Part shown: positions 55,312-63,332 of the stretch, piece by piece
Layout of the letters: each line of letters begins with the position of its first letter
Numbering within the stretch: the first letter of the stretch is position 1
DNA from: an uncultured Clostridia bacterium
GTDB taxonomy: Bacteria > Bacillota > Clostridia > Christensenellales > Borkfalkiaceae
Direction: 5' to 3'
DNA length: 64,000 bases
NCBI GenBank assembly: GCA_945949395.1
Contig: CAMFEK010000003.1
Span: 1 to 64,000 of the forward strand
Program-made: the position numbers and the translations under genes
The notes under the pieces: generated by a model
The model's input: the letters and a program-made list of their open reading frames with translations, nothing else
Told to the model about the DNA's origin: nothing
Databases searched by the model: none

Positions 55312-55989
55312 ATGGAAGAATTAAAAAAATACATAAGAGAAAGTTTATTCAATAAATTCGAGTTTTATAATTATGGTCATGCTTTGGAAATTCTTAACGA
55401 AGCATTTCCTGTGGAATGGAATGAAATTCAAGATTGCTTGCGTCAATTATCGATTACGGTCGATGAGATTAAGGCGGCGGGAGGGAACGAAACCGCTATT
55501 CCGAAAAAGTTTGACGACGTTCTCTATCCGTTGGGGTGGCGGGAAATCCGAATAACGGGTGATTTGTTGGTGAAACTTTATCCCAGACGATCCAATCAAA
55601 GAGGAAGATTTGACGATAAACCGTTTGATGAAAAAATCATTGAGGGTTATATTGACGGACATAACATTGATTTTATCAAAGAAAAGGTTGCATTTGATTT
55701 AGAGTGGAACAGCAAAGATCAGACTTTTGACAGAGATCTGCTTGCGATGCGTACTTATTTTGATTGCGGATTGATCGAAGTCGGAATCATAGTTACTCGT
55801 TCGGAAGAACTAAATGATATTTTTAAGAATATTCTCGATGGACAAGGAAAATCTATTATAAAGAAATACGGTGCAAGTACAACTTGGATGGGGAAACTGG
55901 CTTATCGCCTAAAATCTCGCAGAAACGGCGGTTGTCCTATTTTAGCGATCGGAATCAAGAAAGGGTGTATAGAGGGAATAGACAAATGA
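55312..55989 (+). CDS. Type II restriction endonuclease, BglII/BstYI-like
   Basis: A 225-residue protein resembling the BglII/BstYI family (recognition sites AGATCT and RGATCY). 'IDFIKEKVAFDLEWNSKDQT' (about 117-136) carries the acidic active-site residues and 'FDRDLLAMRTYFDCGLIEVG' follows as in the family. It overlaps the downstream methyltransferase by 4 bp. The pair is AT-rich against its neighbours, a sign of transfer. A site containing GATC is expected but unproven. Confidence 0.8.
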   Translation: MEELKKYIRESLFNKFEFYNYGHALEILNEAFPVEWNEIQDCLRQLSITVDEIKAAGGNETAIPKKFDDVLYPLGWREIRITGDLLVKLYPRRSNQRGRFDDKPFDEKIIEGYIDGHNIDFIKEKVAFDLEWNSKDQTFDRDLLAMRTYFDCGLIEVGIIVTRSEELNDIFKNILDGQGKSIIKKYGASTTWMGKLAYRLKSRRNGGCPILAIGIKKGCIEGIDK

Positions 55990-56651
55990 GTGAAATTATA
56001 AAAACCGATTTTGAATTGACGGTAGAGGAATTTAGAAGTTTCACAAAGGGAAAAAAATACAAAACCATATATGCCGATCCTCCTTGGCAATTTCAAAACA
56101 GAACCGGTAAAGTTGCGCCGGAACATAAACGGTTGAATCGGTATTCCACTATGAAATTAGAGGAAATAAAGAACATGCCGATCAAAGAGGTTGCCGATGA
56201 AAAATGTCATCTGTATTTGTGGGTTCCCAACGCGCTTTTACCTGAAGGGTTGGAAGTGATGAAAGCGTGGGGCTTTGAATATAAAACAAATATAATTTGG
56301 GAAAAAGTCAGAAAAGACGGTATGCCGGATGGTAGAGGCGTTGGCTTTTATTTCAGGAACGTTACGGAAATTCTTCTTTTTGGCGTAAGAGGAGAAAAAA
56401 ACAGAACGTTGGATGCCGGTCGTTCTCAAGTGAATTTGATAAGAACGATGAAGCGAGAACATTCCAGAAAACCGGATGAAATGATTCCTTTGATCGAAAG
56501 TTGCTCCTCTGCGCCCTTCCTGGAGCTTTTTGCAAGAGGTGACAGGGAAGGTTGGGATATGTGGGGGGACCAAGCAACGGATGATTATGAACCTACATGG
56601 AAAACCTACGCGAATCATACCGTCTCCGCAAAAGCGGGGGAGGATATCTGA
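55986..56651 (+). CDS. MT-A70 family DNA N6-adenine methyltransferase
   Basis: A 221-residue methyltransferase with the catalytic DPPW motif in 'TIYADPPWQFQNRTG' (about residues 26-40) and the SAM-site region 'SSAPFLELFARG' near the C-terminus. MT-A70 members modify adenine N6 and serve here as the protecting partner of the overlapping endonuclease gene. Low GC as for the partner. Confidence 0.88.
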   Translation: MSEIIKTDFELTVEEFRSFTKGKKYKTIYADPPWQFQNRTGKVAPEHKRLNRYSTMKLEEIKNMPIKEVADEKCHLYLWVPNALLPEGLEVMKAWGFEYKTNIIWEKVRKDGMPDGRGVGFYFRNVTEILLFGVRGEKNRTLDAGRSQVNLIRTMKREHSRKPDEMIPLIESCSSAPFLELFARGDREGWDMWGDQATDDYEPTWKTYANHTVSAKAGEDI

Positions 56652-56665
56652 AATATTTATAAAAT

Positions 56666-56730
56666 AAGGGAAATGATTGCCTTCCCGCGAGAAAATCGCA
56701 AACCGCTCCTTCGGGGCTGACGGCGTCTGC
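56666..56730 (+). ncRNA. Putative fluoride riboswitch (crcB motif-like)
   Basis: P1 GGGAA (56668-56672)/TTCCC (56682-56686) with loop ATGATTGCC; extra hairpin GCGA/TCGC (56687-56699); AAACC; stem GCTCC (56705-56709)/GGGGC (56713-56717); then TGACGGCGTCTGC. The loop can form the expected pseudoknot with GGCGTC. This matches the order of known fluoride aptamers (loop starting AUG, AAACCG, CUGA..., terminal U-C), with C and G in place of two commonly conserved bases. It precedes an ion antiporter, a known fluoride-regulon gene type. Confidence 0.6.
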
Positions 56731-56770
56731 ATAACGTTTGCGGGCGCAGTGCGCCCCGAAGGAGTTTTTT
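56706..56770 (+). terminator. Riboswitch expression platform hairpin
   Basis: CTCCTTCGGGGC (56706-56717) can pair with GCCCCGAAGGAG (56753-56764), followed by TTTTTT and the ATG. The 5' arm is the aptamer's own stem, so ligand binding and hairpin exclude each other. The 3' arm contains the gene's AAGGAG ribosome site. Confidence 0.7.
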
Positions 56771-57946
56771 ATGTTTTTATCCTTATTTCTCATCATCGTT
56801 TTCGGCTTTTTGCTCGGTTGGGCGTGTAAAAAGATTAGATTGCCCGCCCTCGTGGGCTATATGGCGGTCGGGGTCGTGCTCAACCTGTTCTCCCTCATCG
56901 ACGGGAGCATTTTGTTGCTCTCCTCCGAGATACGCAAAATCGCGCTCCTGCTCATTCTGTTGCGTTCGGGCTTGACCCTCTCTTTAGCAGATCTCAAAAA
57001 AGTGGGGCGCCCCGCCCTTCTGATGTGCTTTCTGCCCGCTACGCTCGAAATTTTAGCCGTCGGACTGATAGCGCCCCTTCTCTTTCCCATCGGATATCGG
57101 GAAAGCTTTCTGCTCGGCAGCGTGCTCGGCGCCGTTTCTCCCGCCGTCGTCTCCCCGCGCATGATCGAAATGATCGAGAACCGCCACGGAACCAAGGACG
57201 GCGTTCCGCAATTGCTGCTCGCGGGCGCCTCGGCGGACGACGTGTACGCCGTCGTGTTATTTACGGCGTTTTCCTCCCTCGCCGCGGGGGAAACGCTCTC
57301 CCTTTTGGCCGTCGCGAAAATTCCGCTCTCCGCCGTCACGGGAATCGGCGGGGGCGTTTTGCTCGGGGCGCTCTTCGTCCTGCTCACGCAAAAGTTTTCC
57401 GTCCGCCCCGCCGTCAGAAGTTTTCTTCTCGTCGCGCTCGCTTTCGGCGCCGTGGCGATAGAAACCCTCTCCCACGCCTTCTTTTCGGGACTTCTCTGCG
57501 CGGTGACGATGGGACTGATCGTCTCCGCGAAGGATCCCTCCCTCGCCAAAGCTCTTTCCGCCGACTATAACGGGGCGTGGGTGCTTGCGGAGGTGTTTTT
57601 GTTCGTCCTCGTCGGGGCGAGCGTAAATTTGCAGGCGTTTTTAAGCTATCTGCCCAAGGCGCTCCTCGTCATCGCCTGCGGACTTGCGCTGCGCATGGTC
57701 GGCGTGGCGCTCTGCTGCGTAAAAACGAGACTGACGGCAAAGGAAAGGCTGTTTGCGGCTGTCGCATATACCCCGAAAGCCACCGTGCAGGCGGCGCTCA
57801 TCGGCTCCTTGCCGCTCGCGCTCGCGGACGAGGCGACCGCTATCGTCGTATCCGTCGCCGTCGTCGCCATTCTCCTCACCGCGCCCGTCGGAGCGTTTGC
57901 GATCGATCTGACAAAAAATAAACTCGTTCCCAAAGAAGGGGAATGA
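56771..57946 (+). CDS. Cation/proton antiporter (CPA family)
   Basis: A 391-residue, roughly 12-span antiporter. 'LLRSGLTLSLADLKK' and 'LAGASADDVYAVVLF' are CPA-family blocks; the paired Asp lies in the ion path. In Clostridia such antiporters often sit under fluoride riboswitches and relieve fluoride or acid stress. ATG 56771 is preferred (AAGGAG plus T6 upstream) over the in-frame ATG at 56738, which is inside the hairpin. Confidence 0.85.
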   Translation: MFLSLFLIIVFGFLLGWACKKIRLPALVGYMAVGVVLNLFSLIDGSILLLSSEIRKIALLLILLRSGLTLSLADLKKVGRPALLMCFLPATLEILAVGLIAPLLFPIGYRESFLLGSVLGAVSPAVVSPRMIEMIENRHGTKDGVPQLLLAGASADDVYAVVLFTAFSSLAAGETLSLLAVAKIPLSAVTGIGGGVLLGALFVLLTQKFSVRPAVRSFLLVALAFGAVAIETLSHAFFSGLLCAVTMGLIVSAKDPSLAKALSADYNGAWVLAEVFLFVLVGASVNLQAFLSYLPKALLVIACGLALRMVGVALCCVKTRLTAKERLFAAVAYTPKATVQAALIGSLPLALADEATAIVVSVAVVAILLTAPVGAFAIDLTKNKLVPKEGE

Positions 57947-57948
57947 CA

Positions 57949-57978
57949 GTATAAAATGGCAGGTACCTCCACATATTA
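57949..57978 (+). promoter_or_regulatory. SigmaG-like promoter of spoVT
   Basis: GTATA (57949-57953), 18-bp spacer, CATATTA (57972-57978): both boxes fit the sigmaG consensus. The -10 box lies in the loop of the terminator below. Confidence 0.65.
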
Positions 57979-57996
57979 GAAACGGAGGTACTTTTT
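57963..57996 (+). terminator. Terminator/SD-masking hairpin before spoVT
   Basis: GTACCTCC (57963-57970) / GGAGGTAC (57984-57991), then TTTTT. It ends the antiporter transcript; its 3' arm is the spoVT ribosome site GGAGGT. Confidence 0.8.
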
Positions 57997-58001
57997 ATTG
58001 T

Positions 58002-58547
58002 ATGAAAGCAACAGGTATTGTGAGAAGAATAGATGAACTCGGGCGGGTGGTCATTCCCAAGGAGATCCGAAGAACCCTCCGCCTGCGCGAGGGGGACCCT
58101 TTAGAGGTGTTCACCGACCGCGACGAATTGATGCTGAAAAAATATTCGCCCATCGCGTCTTTGGAAAAGATCGGGGAGGCGACGGCGAAATCCTTAAACG
58201 ACTTGAGCGGACACCTCGCCATCATCTGCGATACGGACGAGGTGCTCACCGCTTGCGGCGAGGGCAAAAAGACGGTGGCGAACAAGGAGCTGTCCGCCGA
58301 GATGGATAAGATCTTAAAGGAGAGAAGGAGCTATCTCGCCAACCTTTCCGAGGGGGGAGACATCATTCCCATCATCGGGGATAACGAACTCACGGTGACC
58401 GCGCAGATCATCGTGCCCATCATTTCGGGCGGCGATTGCCTCGGCGCCGTGGCGCTGCTTGCCACGGAGGAGGGAGCCAAAATCGAACAGGGAACCATGA
58501 AACTCGCGCAGCTTACGGCGGAGCTTTTGGCAAATCAGTTCGATTGA
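58002..58547 (+). CDS. spoVT: Stage V sporulation protein T
   Basis: Forespore regulator of 181 residues that tunes sigmaG genes. The N-terminal AbrB-type swapped-hairpin domain is 'MKATGIVRRIDELGRVVIPK', followed by a GAF-like domain (about residues 55-180). The order spoVT, spoVB-like, mazG is the same as spoVT-yabM-yabN in Bacillus. Confidence 0.94.
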   Translation: MKATGIVRRIDELGRVVIPKEIRRTLRLREGDPLEVFTDRDELMLKKYSPIASLEKIGEATAKSLNDLSGHLAIICDTDEVLTACGEGKKTVANKELSAEMDKILKERRSYLANLSEGGDIIPIIGDNELTVTAQIIVPIISGGDCLGAVALLATEEGAKIEQGTMKLAQLTAELLANQFD

Positions 58548-58563
58548 CGCCTTCAAGCGGTGA

Positions 58564-58697
58564 ACTCACCGCTTACATACAGGAAGAACAAAAAGTTTTT
58601 GCAAAATACGCTCACCGTCTTTCTCGGGCGTTTGATATCCGAGCGCATCGAATATTTTCCCGCGTACCCCTCGCGGCGCTCTTGGCAAATCCGCTCG
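58564..58697 (+). repeat. Decayed duplicate of the spoVB-like gene start
   Basis: This 134-bp stretch repeats as 58698-58831, sharing ACTCACCGCTTACATA, AGAACAAAAAGTTTTTGCA and CGCGTACCCCTC. In the first copy the start codon is changed to AGG (58581-58583) and the protein reading is broken. The second copy is the true gene start. Confidence 0.8.
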
Positions 58698-58714
58698 ACT
58701 CACCGCTTACATAT

Positions 58715-60202
58715 ATGAAGAACAAAAAGTTTTTGCAAAATACGCTCACCGTCTCGGTCGGGTGTCTGTTATCCAAACTCATCGGCGGCTTTTCCCGCGT
58801 ACCCCTCACGGCGCTCTTGGGCGGGCGGGGCATGGGGCTGTATCAGCTCGTGTATCCCTTTTATGCGTTTTTGTTGACCTTCTGTTCTTCGGGCGTCTCG
58901 ACGGCGGTCGCCAAGATGGTCGCCGACGAAAAGTATCTCGGCGGCGTCGGCGCGTTCAAAACGGCGGGCAGGGCTTTTATCGCCCTCGGCGCGCTCGGCG
59001 GTATCCTGCTTTTTTTGCTCTCCGACACCTTCGCCTCCCTTCAGGGGGAACCCATGCTCGCCCCTTCCTTTCGCTTGATCGCCCCGTCCCTTCCCGCGGT
59101 GGCGCTTTTGTCCGTCTATCGGGGGTGGTTTCAGGGCAAAAACGATATGATGCCCACAGCCTTTTCCATGGTGGAAGAAAACTGTATCAAGGTGGCGAGC
59201 AGCATACTCTTCGCCCTGCTTTTGCCGGGCGATCTGTATCAAAAGGTGGCGTTTCTCTTTTTCGGCGTCACGGCGAGCGAGGTCATCGCCTGCTATTCCC
59301 TCTTTTATAGCGGCAAGCGGTATCGCTATCCCTTGCCCCTTTATCAAAAGAGGGTGTCGATAGGGGAATTGTTGAAAACTTCTGTTCCCATCGCGCTGTC
59401 CGCGTCCGTACTGCCCTTTTCTTGCTTTCTCGACAGCTTTTTCATCGTCCGACTGCTCTCCCGTTACGAGGCGAACGCGCTGTCTTTATACGGCGTATAT
59501 TCCGGCGCGGCGCTCACGCTCGCCAACATTCCCGTGACCGTATGCTACGGGGTGTCCGTCGCCATCGTGCCCTTCCTCGCGGCGGGCGGGAGCGGGGAGG
59601 AAAAGAAGAAGAGTTTCCTTCTCTCCCTTCTCGTCACCTTTTTGCTCGCCCTTCCCTGCGCGGCGGGGCTGTATCTGTTTTGCCCGTTCGCGGTAAAAAT
59701 CTTGTTTTCCGGCTTCGGCGAGGCGGAGAGGGAGATCCTCATCTCCCTCGTAAAAATTCTTTCCCTTTCCGCTCTTCTGCTCCCCATGGTGCAGACGCTC
59801 TCTTCCTGCCTCGCCGCAAGGGGCAAAGCGACGTATTCCACCCTGTTTTTGCTCGTTTCCGTCGCCGTGAAAACAGCCCTCCTATTCGTGTGGATCAACG
59901 AAAAAAACGGAATAAGCGGGGCGGCGTATGCCGTAAATATTTGCTATTTTGTCGCTTTTGTGTTAAACTTATCGGGAAATCTATCCGTACAAAAAGGAGA
60001 AACGTATGATAACGATCGTGGGGCTCGGCGTGGAGCGGGGCGATTTAACGGAAAGAGGCAAACGGGCTATCTTGTCTGCCGAAAAAGTCATCGTAAGGAC
60101 GACGGAAACAAAATCCTTCCAAAGCGTGGCGGACTTGGGCGTGGCGTATACCTCGCTCGACTTCGTCTACGAAAAAAGCAGAAGTTTTACCACGCTCCAT
60201 AA
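58715..60202 (+). CDS. SpoVB/MurJ-like polysaccharide flippase family protein
   Basis: MATE-like exporter of the SpoVB/YabM group, starting 'MKNKKFLQNTLTVSVGCLLS' with about 12-14 spans up to residue 425 ('AVNICYFVAFVLNLSGNL'). The frame stays open for about 66 further basic residues to 60202, overlapping mazG by 197 bp; this tail is only mazG read out of frame. The normal stop was probably lost by a small indel; the neighbouring frame ends at TGA 60007-60009, the usual ATGA junction. No ribosome site is seen before ATG 58715, in a duplicated region. Confidence 0.75.
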   Translation: MKNKKFLQNTLTVSVGCLLSKLIGGFSRVPLTALLGGRGMGLYQLVYPFYAFLLTFCSSGVSTAVAKMVADEKYLGGVGAFKTAGRAFIALGALGGILLFLLSDTFASLQGEPMLAPSFRLIAPSLPAVALLSVYRGWFQGKNDMMPTAFSMVEENCIKVASSILFALLLPGDLYQKVAFLFFGVTASEVIACYSLFYSGKRYRYPLPLYQKRVSIGELLKTSVPIALSASVLPFSCFLDSFFIVRLLSRYEANALSLYGVYSGAALTLANIPVTVCYGVSVAIVPFLAAGGSGEEKKKSFLLSLLVTFLLALPCAAGLYLFCPFAVKILFSGFGEAEREILISLVKILSLSALLLPMVQTLSSCLAARGKATYSTLFLLVSVAVKTALLFVWINEKNGISGAAYAVNICYFVAFVLNLSGNLSVQKGETYDNDRGARRGAGRFNGKRQTGYLVCRKSHRKDDGNKILPKRGGLGRGVYLARLRLRKKQKFYHAP

Positions 60203-61418
60203 GAGCTTGGCAAAAGAAGTTTTGGAGCAGGCAAAGGATAGGAACGTGGCGTATTGCGTCGACGGTTCTCCCATGGAGGATAACTCCGTAAAGCTCCTGC
60301 AAAAACGCAAGGACGTGCGCCTCGTCGACGGCGTGAGCAAGTCCTCGTATTTTGCCTCCCTCGCCAAACTCTCTTCCTGCTCGTATACGGCGCTCTCCGC
60401 CTACGATATCGGCGGCTACAAGAGAAGGGCGCTCCCTCTCGTCGTGTACGACCTCGACAACGACTTTACGGCGGGCGACGTGAAACTTGCCCTCTCCGAC
60501 CTCATCGGCGAGGAGACGCAGGTGAAGTTCATTCGCGACGGAAAGGTCAAGAAGATCAAGCTGTACGAGCTCGATCGCGAAGAGAAATACGACTACACCT
60601 GCGCGCTCGTCGTGGAAGAGACGCCGCTCACCCAAAGAGCCCGTTTTGACTTTATTGACCTGTGCGACATCATCTCTCGCCTTCGTCAACCCGACGGTTG
60701 CCCTTGGGACAGGGTGCAGACGCCGGAAAGCATTAAAATGGCTCCCGTGGAGGAGGCGTACGAGCTGATGGAAGCGGTCAACCTTGCCGACGACGACAAG
60801 ATTTTAGAGGAATCGGGGGATATTCTCTTGCAGGCGGTGTTCTACGCCGTCATGAAGGAGGAGGAAGGGGCGTTCAACGCGTCCGACATTCTCTCCGCCG
60901 AGTGCGAAAAGATGATCTCCCGCCACACGCATATCTTCGGCAAGGATCACGCCTCGGACGAGGCGTCCGCTCTCTCCGTGTGGGACAAGAATAAGATGGC
61001 GGAAAAGCATCAAACGACCTATTCGGACGCCGTAAACGACGTGCCGAATACCTTTCCCGCCCTCTTAAGGGCGCAGAAAACGGACAAGCGCATGGCGAAA
61101 GGCGGCTGGAACGACGCGGACGAAGGGGAGCTCTCGGATAAGATCGTCGAGGAATTGCGGGAGGTTTCGGAGGCGATGCACAAGGGGGATCCCGCCTGCG
61201 TCAAGGAAGAGATGGGCGATTTGCTCCTCGCCTGCGTGCGTCTTTCGGGTAAGGCGGGCGTGAACGCGGAGGAGGCTCTTTTAGACGCCGTGGAAAAGGT
61301 AAAAAAGCGTTTTTGCGCGTACGAAAAGCTCGTTTTGGCGGACGGAAGGGAGATGAACGCCCTCACGCGGGCGGAAAAGGACGAGTATTATAAGAGGGCG
61401 AAAGAGCTGTGCAGATAA
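60006..61418 (+). CDS. mazG: MazG family protein with tetrapyrrole-methylase-like domain (YabN)
   Basis: A 470-residue fusion. Residues 1-205 are a tetrapyrrole methylase-like domain ('MITIVGLGVERGDLTERGKR'); residues 218-470 carry tandem MazG modules with 'LRQPDGCPWDRVQTPESI' and EExxE patterns ('EEAYELMEA', 'EESGDILLQ'). MazG hydrolyses nucleoside triphosphates to monophosphates. AAAAGGAG precedes the ATG. Conserved neighbour of spoVT and the flippase. Confidence 0.93.
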   Translation: MITIVGLGVERGDLTERGKRAILSAEKVIVRTTETKSFQSVADLGVAYTSLDFVYEKSRSFTTLHKSLAKEVLEQAKDRNVAYCVDGSPMEDNSVKLLQKRKDVRLVDGVSKSSYFASLAKLSSCSYTALSAYDIGGYKRRALPLVVYDLDNDFTAGDVKLALSDLIGEETQVKFIRDGKVKKIKLYELDREEKYDYTCALVVEETPLTQRARFDFIDLCDIISRLRQPDGCPWDRVQTPESIKMAPVEEAYELMEAVNLADDDKILEESGDILLQAVFYAVMKEEEGAFNASDILSAECEKMISRHTHIFGKDHASDEASALSVWDKNKMAEKHQTTYSDAVNDVPNTFPALLRAQKTDKRMAKGGWNDADEGELSDKIVEELREVSEAMHKGDPACVKEEMGDLLLACVRLSGKAGVNAEEALLDAVEKVKKRFCAYEKLVLADGREMNALTRAEKDEYYKRAKELCR

Positions 61419-62350
61419 AACCTATCACCATCGGGAATATCACCGTAAAGAACAACGTGTGGATGGCGCCGCTCGCGGGCTACACGAATTATCCCTTCCG
61501 CAAGCTCTGCTATAAGCTGGGCGCGGGGCTCGCGTTCACGGAAATGGTGAGTTGCAAGGGCTTGAAGTACGGCAACGAGAACACGACGGAGCTTTTGACG
61601 ACGGGCGAAGAAGAAAAGGTGAAAGCCGCGCAGATCTTCGGGTGCGATCCGGAAGTCATGCGCCGCGCCTGCGAAGGGGAGGCACTCGCTCCCTTTCCGA
61701 TCGTGGATATCAACATGGGTTGTCCCATGCCGAAAATTTACAACAACGGGGAGGGCAGCGCCCTGCTCGAAAATCCCGCCCTCGCCGAACGGGTGGTTTC
61801 CGAAGTGAAAAAGAGCGGTAAGATCGTCACCGTAAAGATGCGGACGGGCATACGGGCGGGGCAGGAGATCACGGAAGAATTTGCTCGGCGCATGGAGGGC
61901 GCGGGCGCGTCCCTCATCTCCGTGCACGGCAGAACGAAGGACAAGATTTACGCGGGCGAGCCGAACTATGCCGAAATCGAGAGGGCAAAGAGGGCGGTGA
62001 ACGTTCCCGTCATGGGCAACGGCGGCATTTTTTCCAAAGAGGACGCCGATAGGATGATGGAAAGGACGGGCGCGGACGGCGTGCTGCTCGCGCGCGGCGC
62101 GCTGTATCATCCCCGACTGTTCTGCGAGATCTTCGAGCGGGAAAAGCCCCCCTTCAAGGAGCTGTTTTTGGAAGAGCTTCACGACACTTTTCGGCTTTAC
62201 GGCGAGCATTTCGCCGTCGTATTCATGCGAAAGATGGCGAGTTTCTACGTGAAAGGCATGCGCGGGGCGAACGAGCTGAAAAACGCCCTCTTTCAATGCA
62301 AATCGGTTATTGAGATCGAGGAGATCGTAAACGGACTGAACTGGGACTGA
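61409..62350 (+). CDS. dusB: tRNA-dihydrouridine synthase (DusB-like)
   Basis: FMN enzyme (313 residues) that reduces uridine in tRNA. 'MAPLAGYTNYPFR' and 'VDINMGCPMPKI' (catalytic Cys near residue 99) and 'VHGRTKDKIYAG' are signatures. It uses GTG 61409, overlapping mazG by 10 bp, with the N-terminus matching the family directly; no later start would keep the first strand. Confidence 0.93.
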   Translation: MQIKPITIGNITVKNNVWMAPLAGYTNYPFRKLCYKLGAGLAFTEMVSCKGLKYGNENTTELLTTGEEEKVKAAQIFGCDPEVMRRACEGEALAPFPIVDINMGCPMPKIYNNGEGSALLENPALAERVVSEVKKSGKIVTVKMRTGIRAGQEITEEFARRMEGAGASLISVHGRTKDKIYAGEPNYAEIERAKRAVNVPVMGNGGIFSKEDADRMMERTGADGVLLARGALYHPRLFCEIFEREKPPFKELFLEELHDTFRLYGEHFAVVFMRKMASFYVKGMRGANELKNALFQCKSVIEIEEIVNGLNWD

Positions 62351-62456
62351 CGGATGAAAAACGCCTATCTTGTGTCTCAAAAGAGATTATTCGCAATTTC
62401 TTGTGGCGAAAAAAGGATTATCTCCCAAAAATAGACAAAAAACTTCCCTTCTTTCA
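62351..62456. other. Spacer after dusB
   Basis: No gene and no convincing terminator seen in this AT-rich spacer before the next promoter. Confidence 0.4.
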
Positions 62457-62485
62457 TTGACAGGAGAAAAAGAAAGTGATATAAT
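62457..62485 (+). promoter_or_regulatory. Leaderless consensus promoter
   Basis: TTGACA (62457-62462), 17-bp spacer, TATAAT (62480-62485), 6 nt to ATG 62492. Confidence 0.85.
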
Positions 62486-62491
62486 ACTTAT

Positions 62492-63160
62492 ATGATGTAT
62501 TTGTTACTTCTCGGTACAATATTAGGCGGGGGGATTCTCCTGTTTGCGATAACGCTGTCGGCGTTTGGTCAAATCAAGAGGAGTGCGGAAAAAAGAGGAA
62601 TCAATACCGATTATTATCCGACCGCGGGGAAGGTGGCAAGCATCAGCGCGTTCGCTTTGTTCCTCGTTTGTTTTCTCGCATTCGGGGTGACGAGTCTGTA
62701 CGTGCAGAGCGCGGGATACGGACTCACCGCAAGGGAATCCTTTCTTCTCTACGCGCGTGCGACGGGCGCAAAGGCGGACTCCTATCAGGAGATCGACGGG
62801 GGCGACGTGACGTTCTTCATCACCGCAGATCATAGCGGTCAGGAAAGTTGGCTCGCCTATCAAAAGCACGGTCTCTTCTATTCGCGCAGCTACGGTCTCC
62901 CTCGTTATTATTATTTTTGTAACGAGAGCGAAGACGGCTCCTATGCGGGAATCGCCGCCAGCGTGGCGGAAGTTGAGACGGAGGAAGGCTACTTCTATTT
63001 CGTCGGCACTTACGGCGAAAATCTGATGCGCAAAAATAACACCGAGAGCGTGGTTTTCAACGGAAGATCGGTGAAACTCACGGACGGATTGATGTTTTCC
63101 TCTACGGAGAGGCTGAATAGCTTTTCCTTGGACGGCAGTCAGACGTTGAACAGAATTTAA
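62492..63160 (+). CDS. Membrane protein of unknown function
   Basis: A 222-residue protein, not recognised. Two N-terminal spans (about 3-25 and 47-70) are followed by an external, Tyr-rich domain of about 145 residues. ATG 62492 (or 62495) lies at the predicted transcript start of a perfect promoter, so the mRNA has no leader. A terminator closes it at 63202-63234. Confidence 0.7.
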   Translation: MMYLLLLGTILGGGILLFAITLSAFGQIKRSAEKRGINTDYYPTAGKVASISAFALFLVCFLAFGVTSLYVQSAGYGLTARESFLLYARATGAKADSYQEIDGGDVTFFITADHSGQESWLAYQKHGLFYSRSYGLPRYYYFCNESEDGSYAGIAASVAEVETEEGYFYFVGTYGENLMRKNNTESVVFNGRSVKLTDGLMFSSTERLNSFSLDGSQTLNRI

Positions 63161-63201
63161 CTATCCTAAAACAGAATTTAGACTGTAAAAATACTTTTCG
63201 G

Positions 63202-63234
63202 AAAAACGACTTCTTGTGCAGGGAAGTCGTTTTT
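63202..63234 (+). terminator. Terminator before clpB
   Basis: AAAAACGACTTC (63202-63213) / GAAGTCGTTTTT (63223-63234). Confidence 0.9.
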
Positions 63235-63272
63235 CTGTGGGAAAGCGGATAAATTCGCCCGCAAAAATCCGT

Positions 63273-63309
63273 TTGAAAAGACGGCGTTTCGTTTATAATA
63301 ATAACGAAA
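63273..63309 (+). promoter_or_regulatory. clpB promoter with inverted repeat
   Basis: TTGAAA (63273-63278) and TATAAT (63294-63299) are 15 bp apart; AATAAT at 63297-63302 would give 18. TTTCGTT (63287-63293) and AACGAAA (63303-63309) are perfect inverted arms around the -10 region, a possible repressor site. No CIRCE element was seen. Confidence 0.5.
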
Positions 63310-63332
63310 AAAATATGGAGGTCGATTGTGTT

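Noticed and set aside
55312..56651. Restriction-modification genes as a third terminator-loop cassette
   Set aside because: Neither the shared 3' region, the CGACTT/AAGTCG hairpin, the end motifs nor split terminator arms are present around this pair.
56666..56770. Sodium or lithium riboswitch before the antiporter
   Set aside because: The context would allow it, but the AUG loop, AAACCG and pseudoknot order fit the fluoride motif better.
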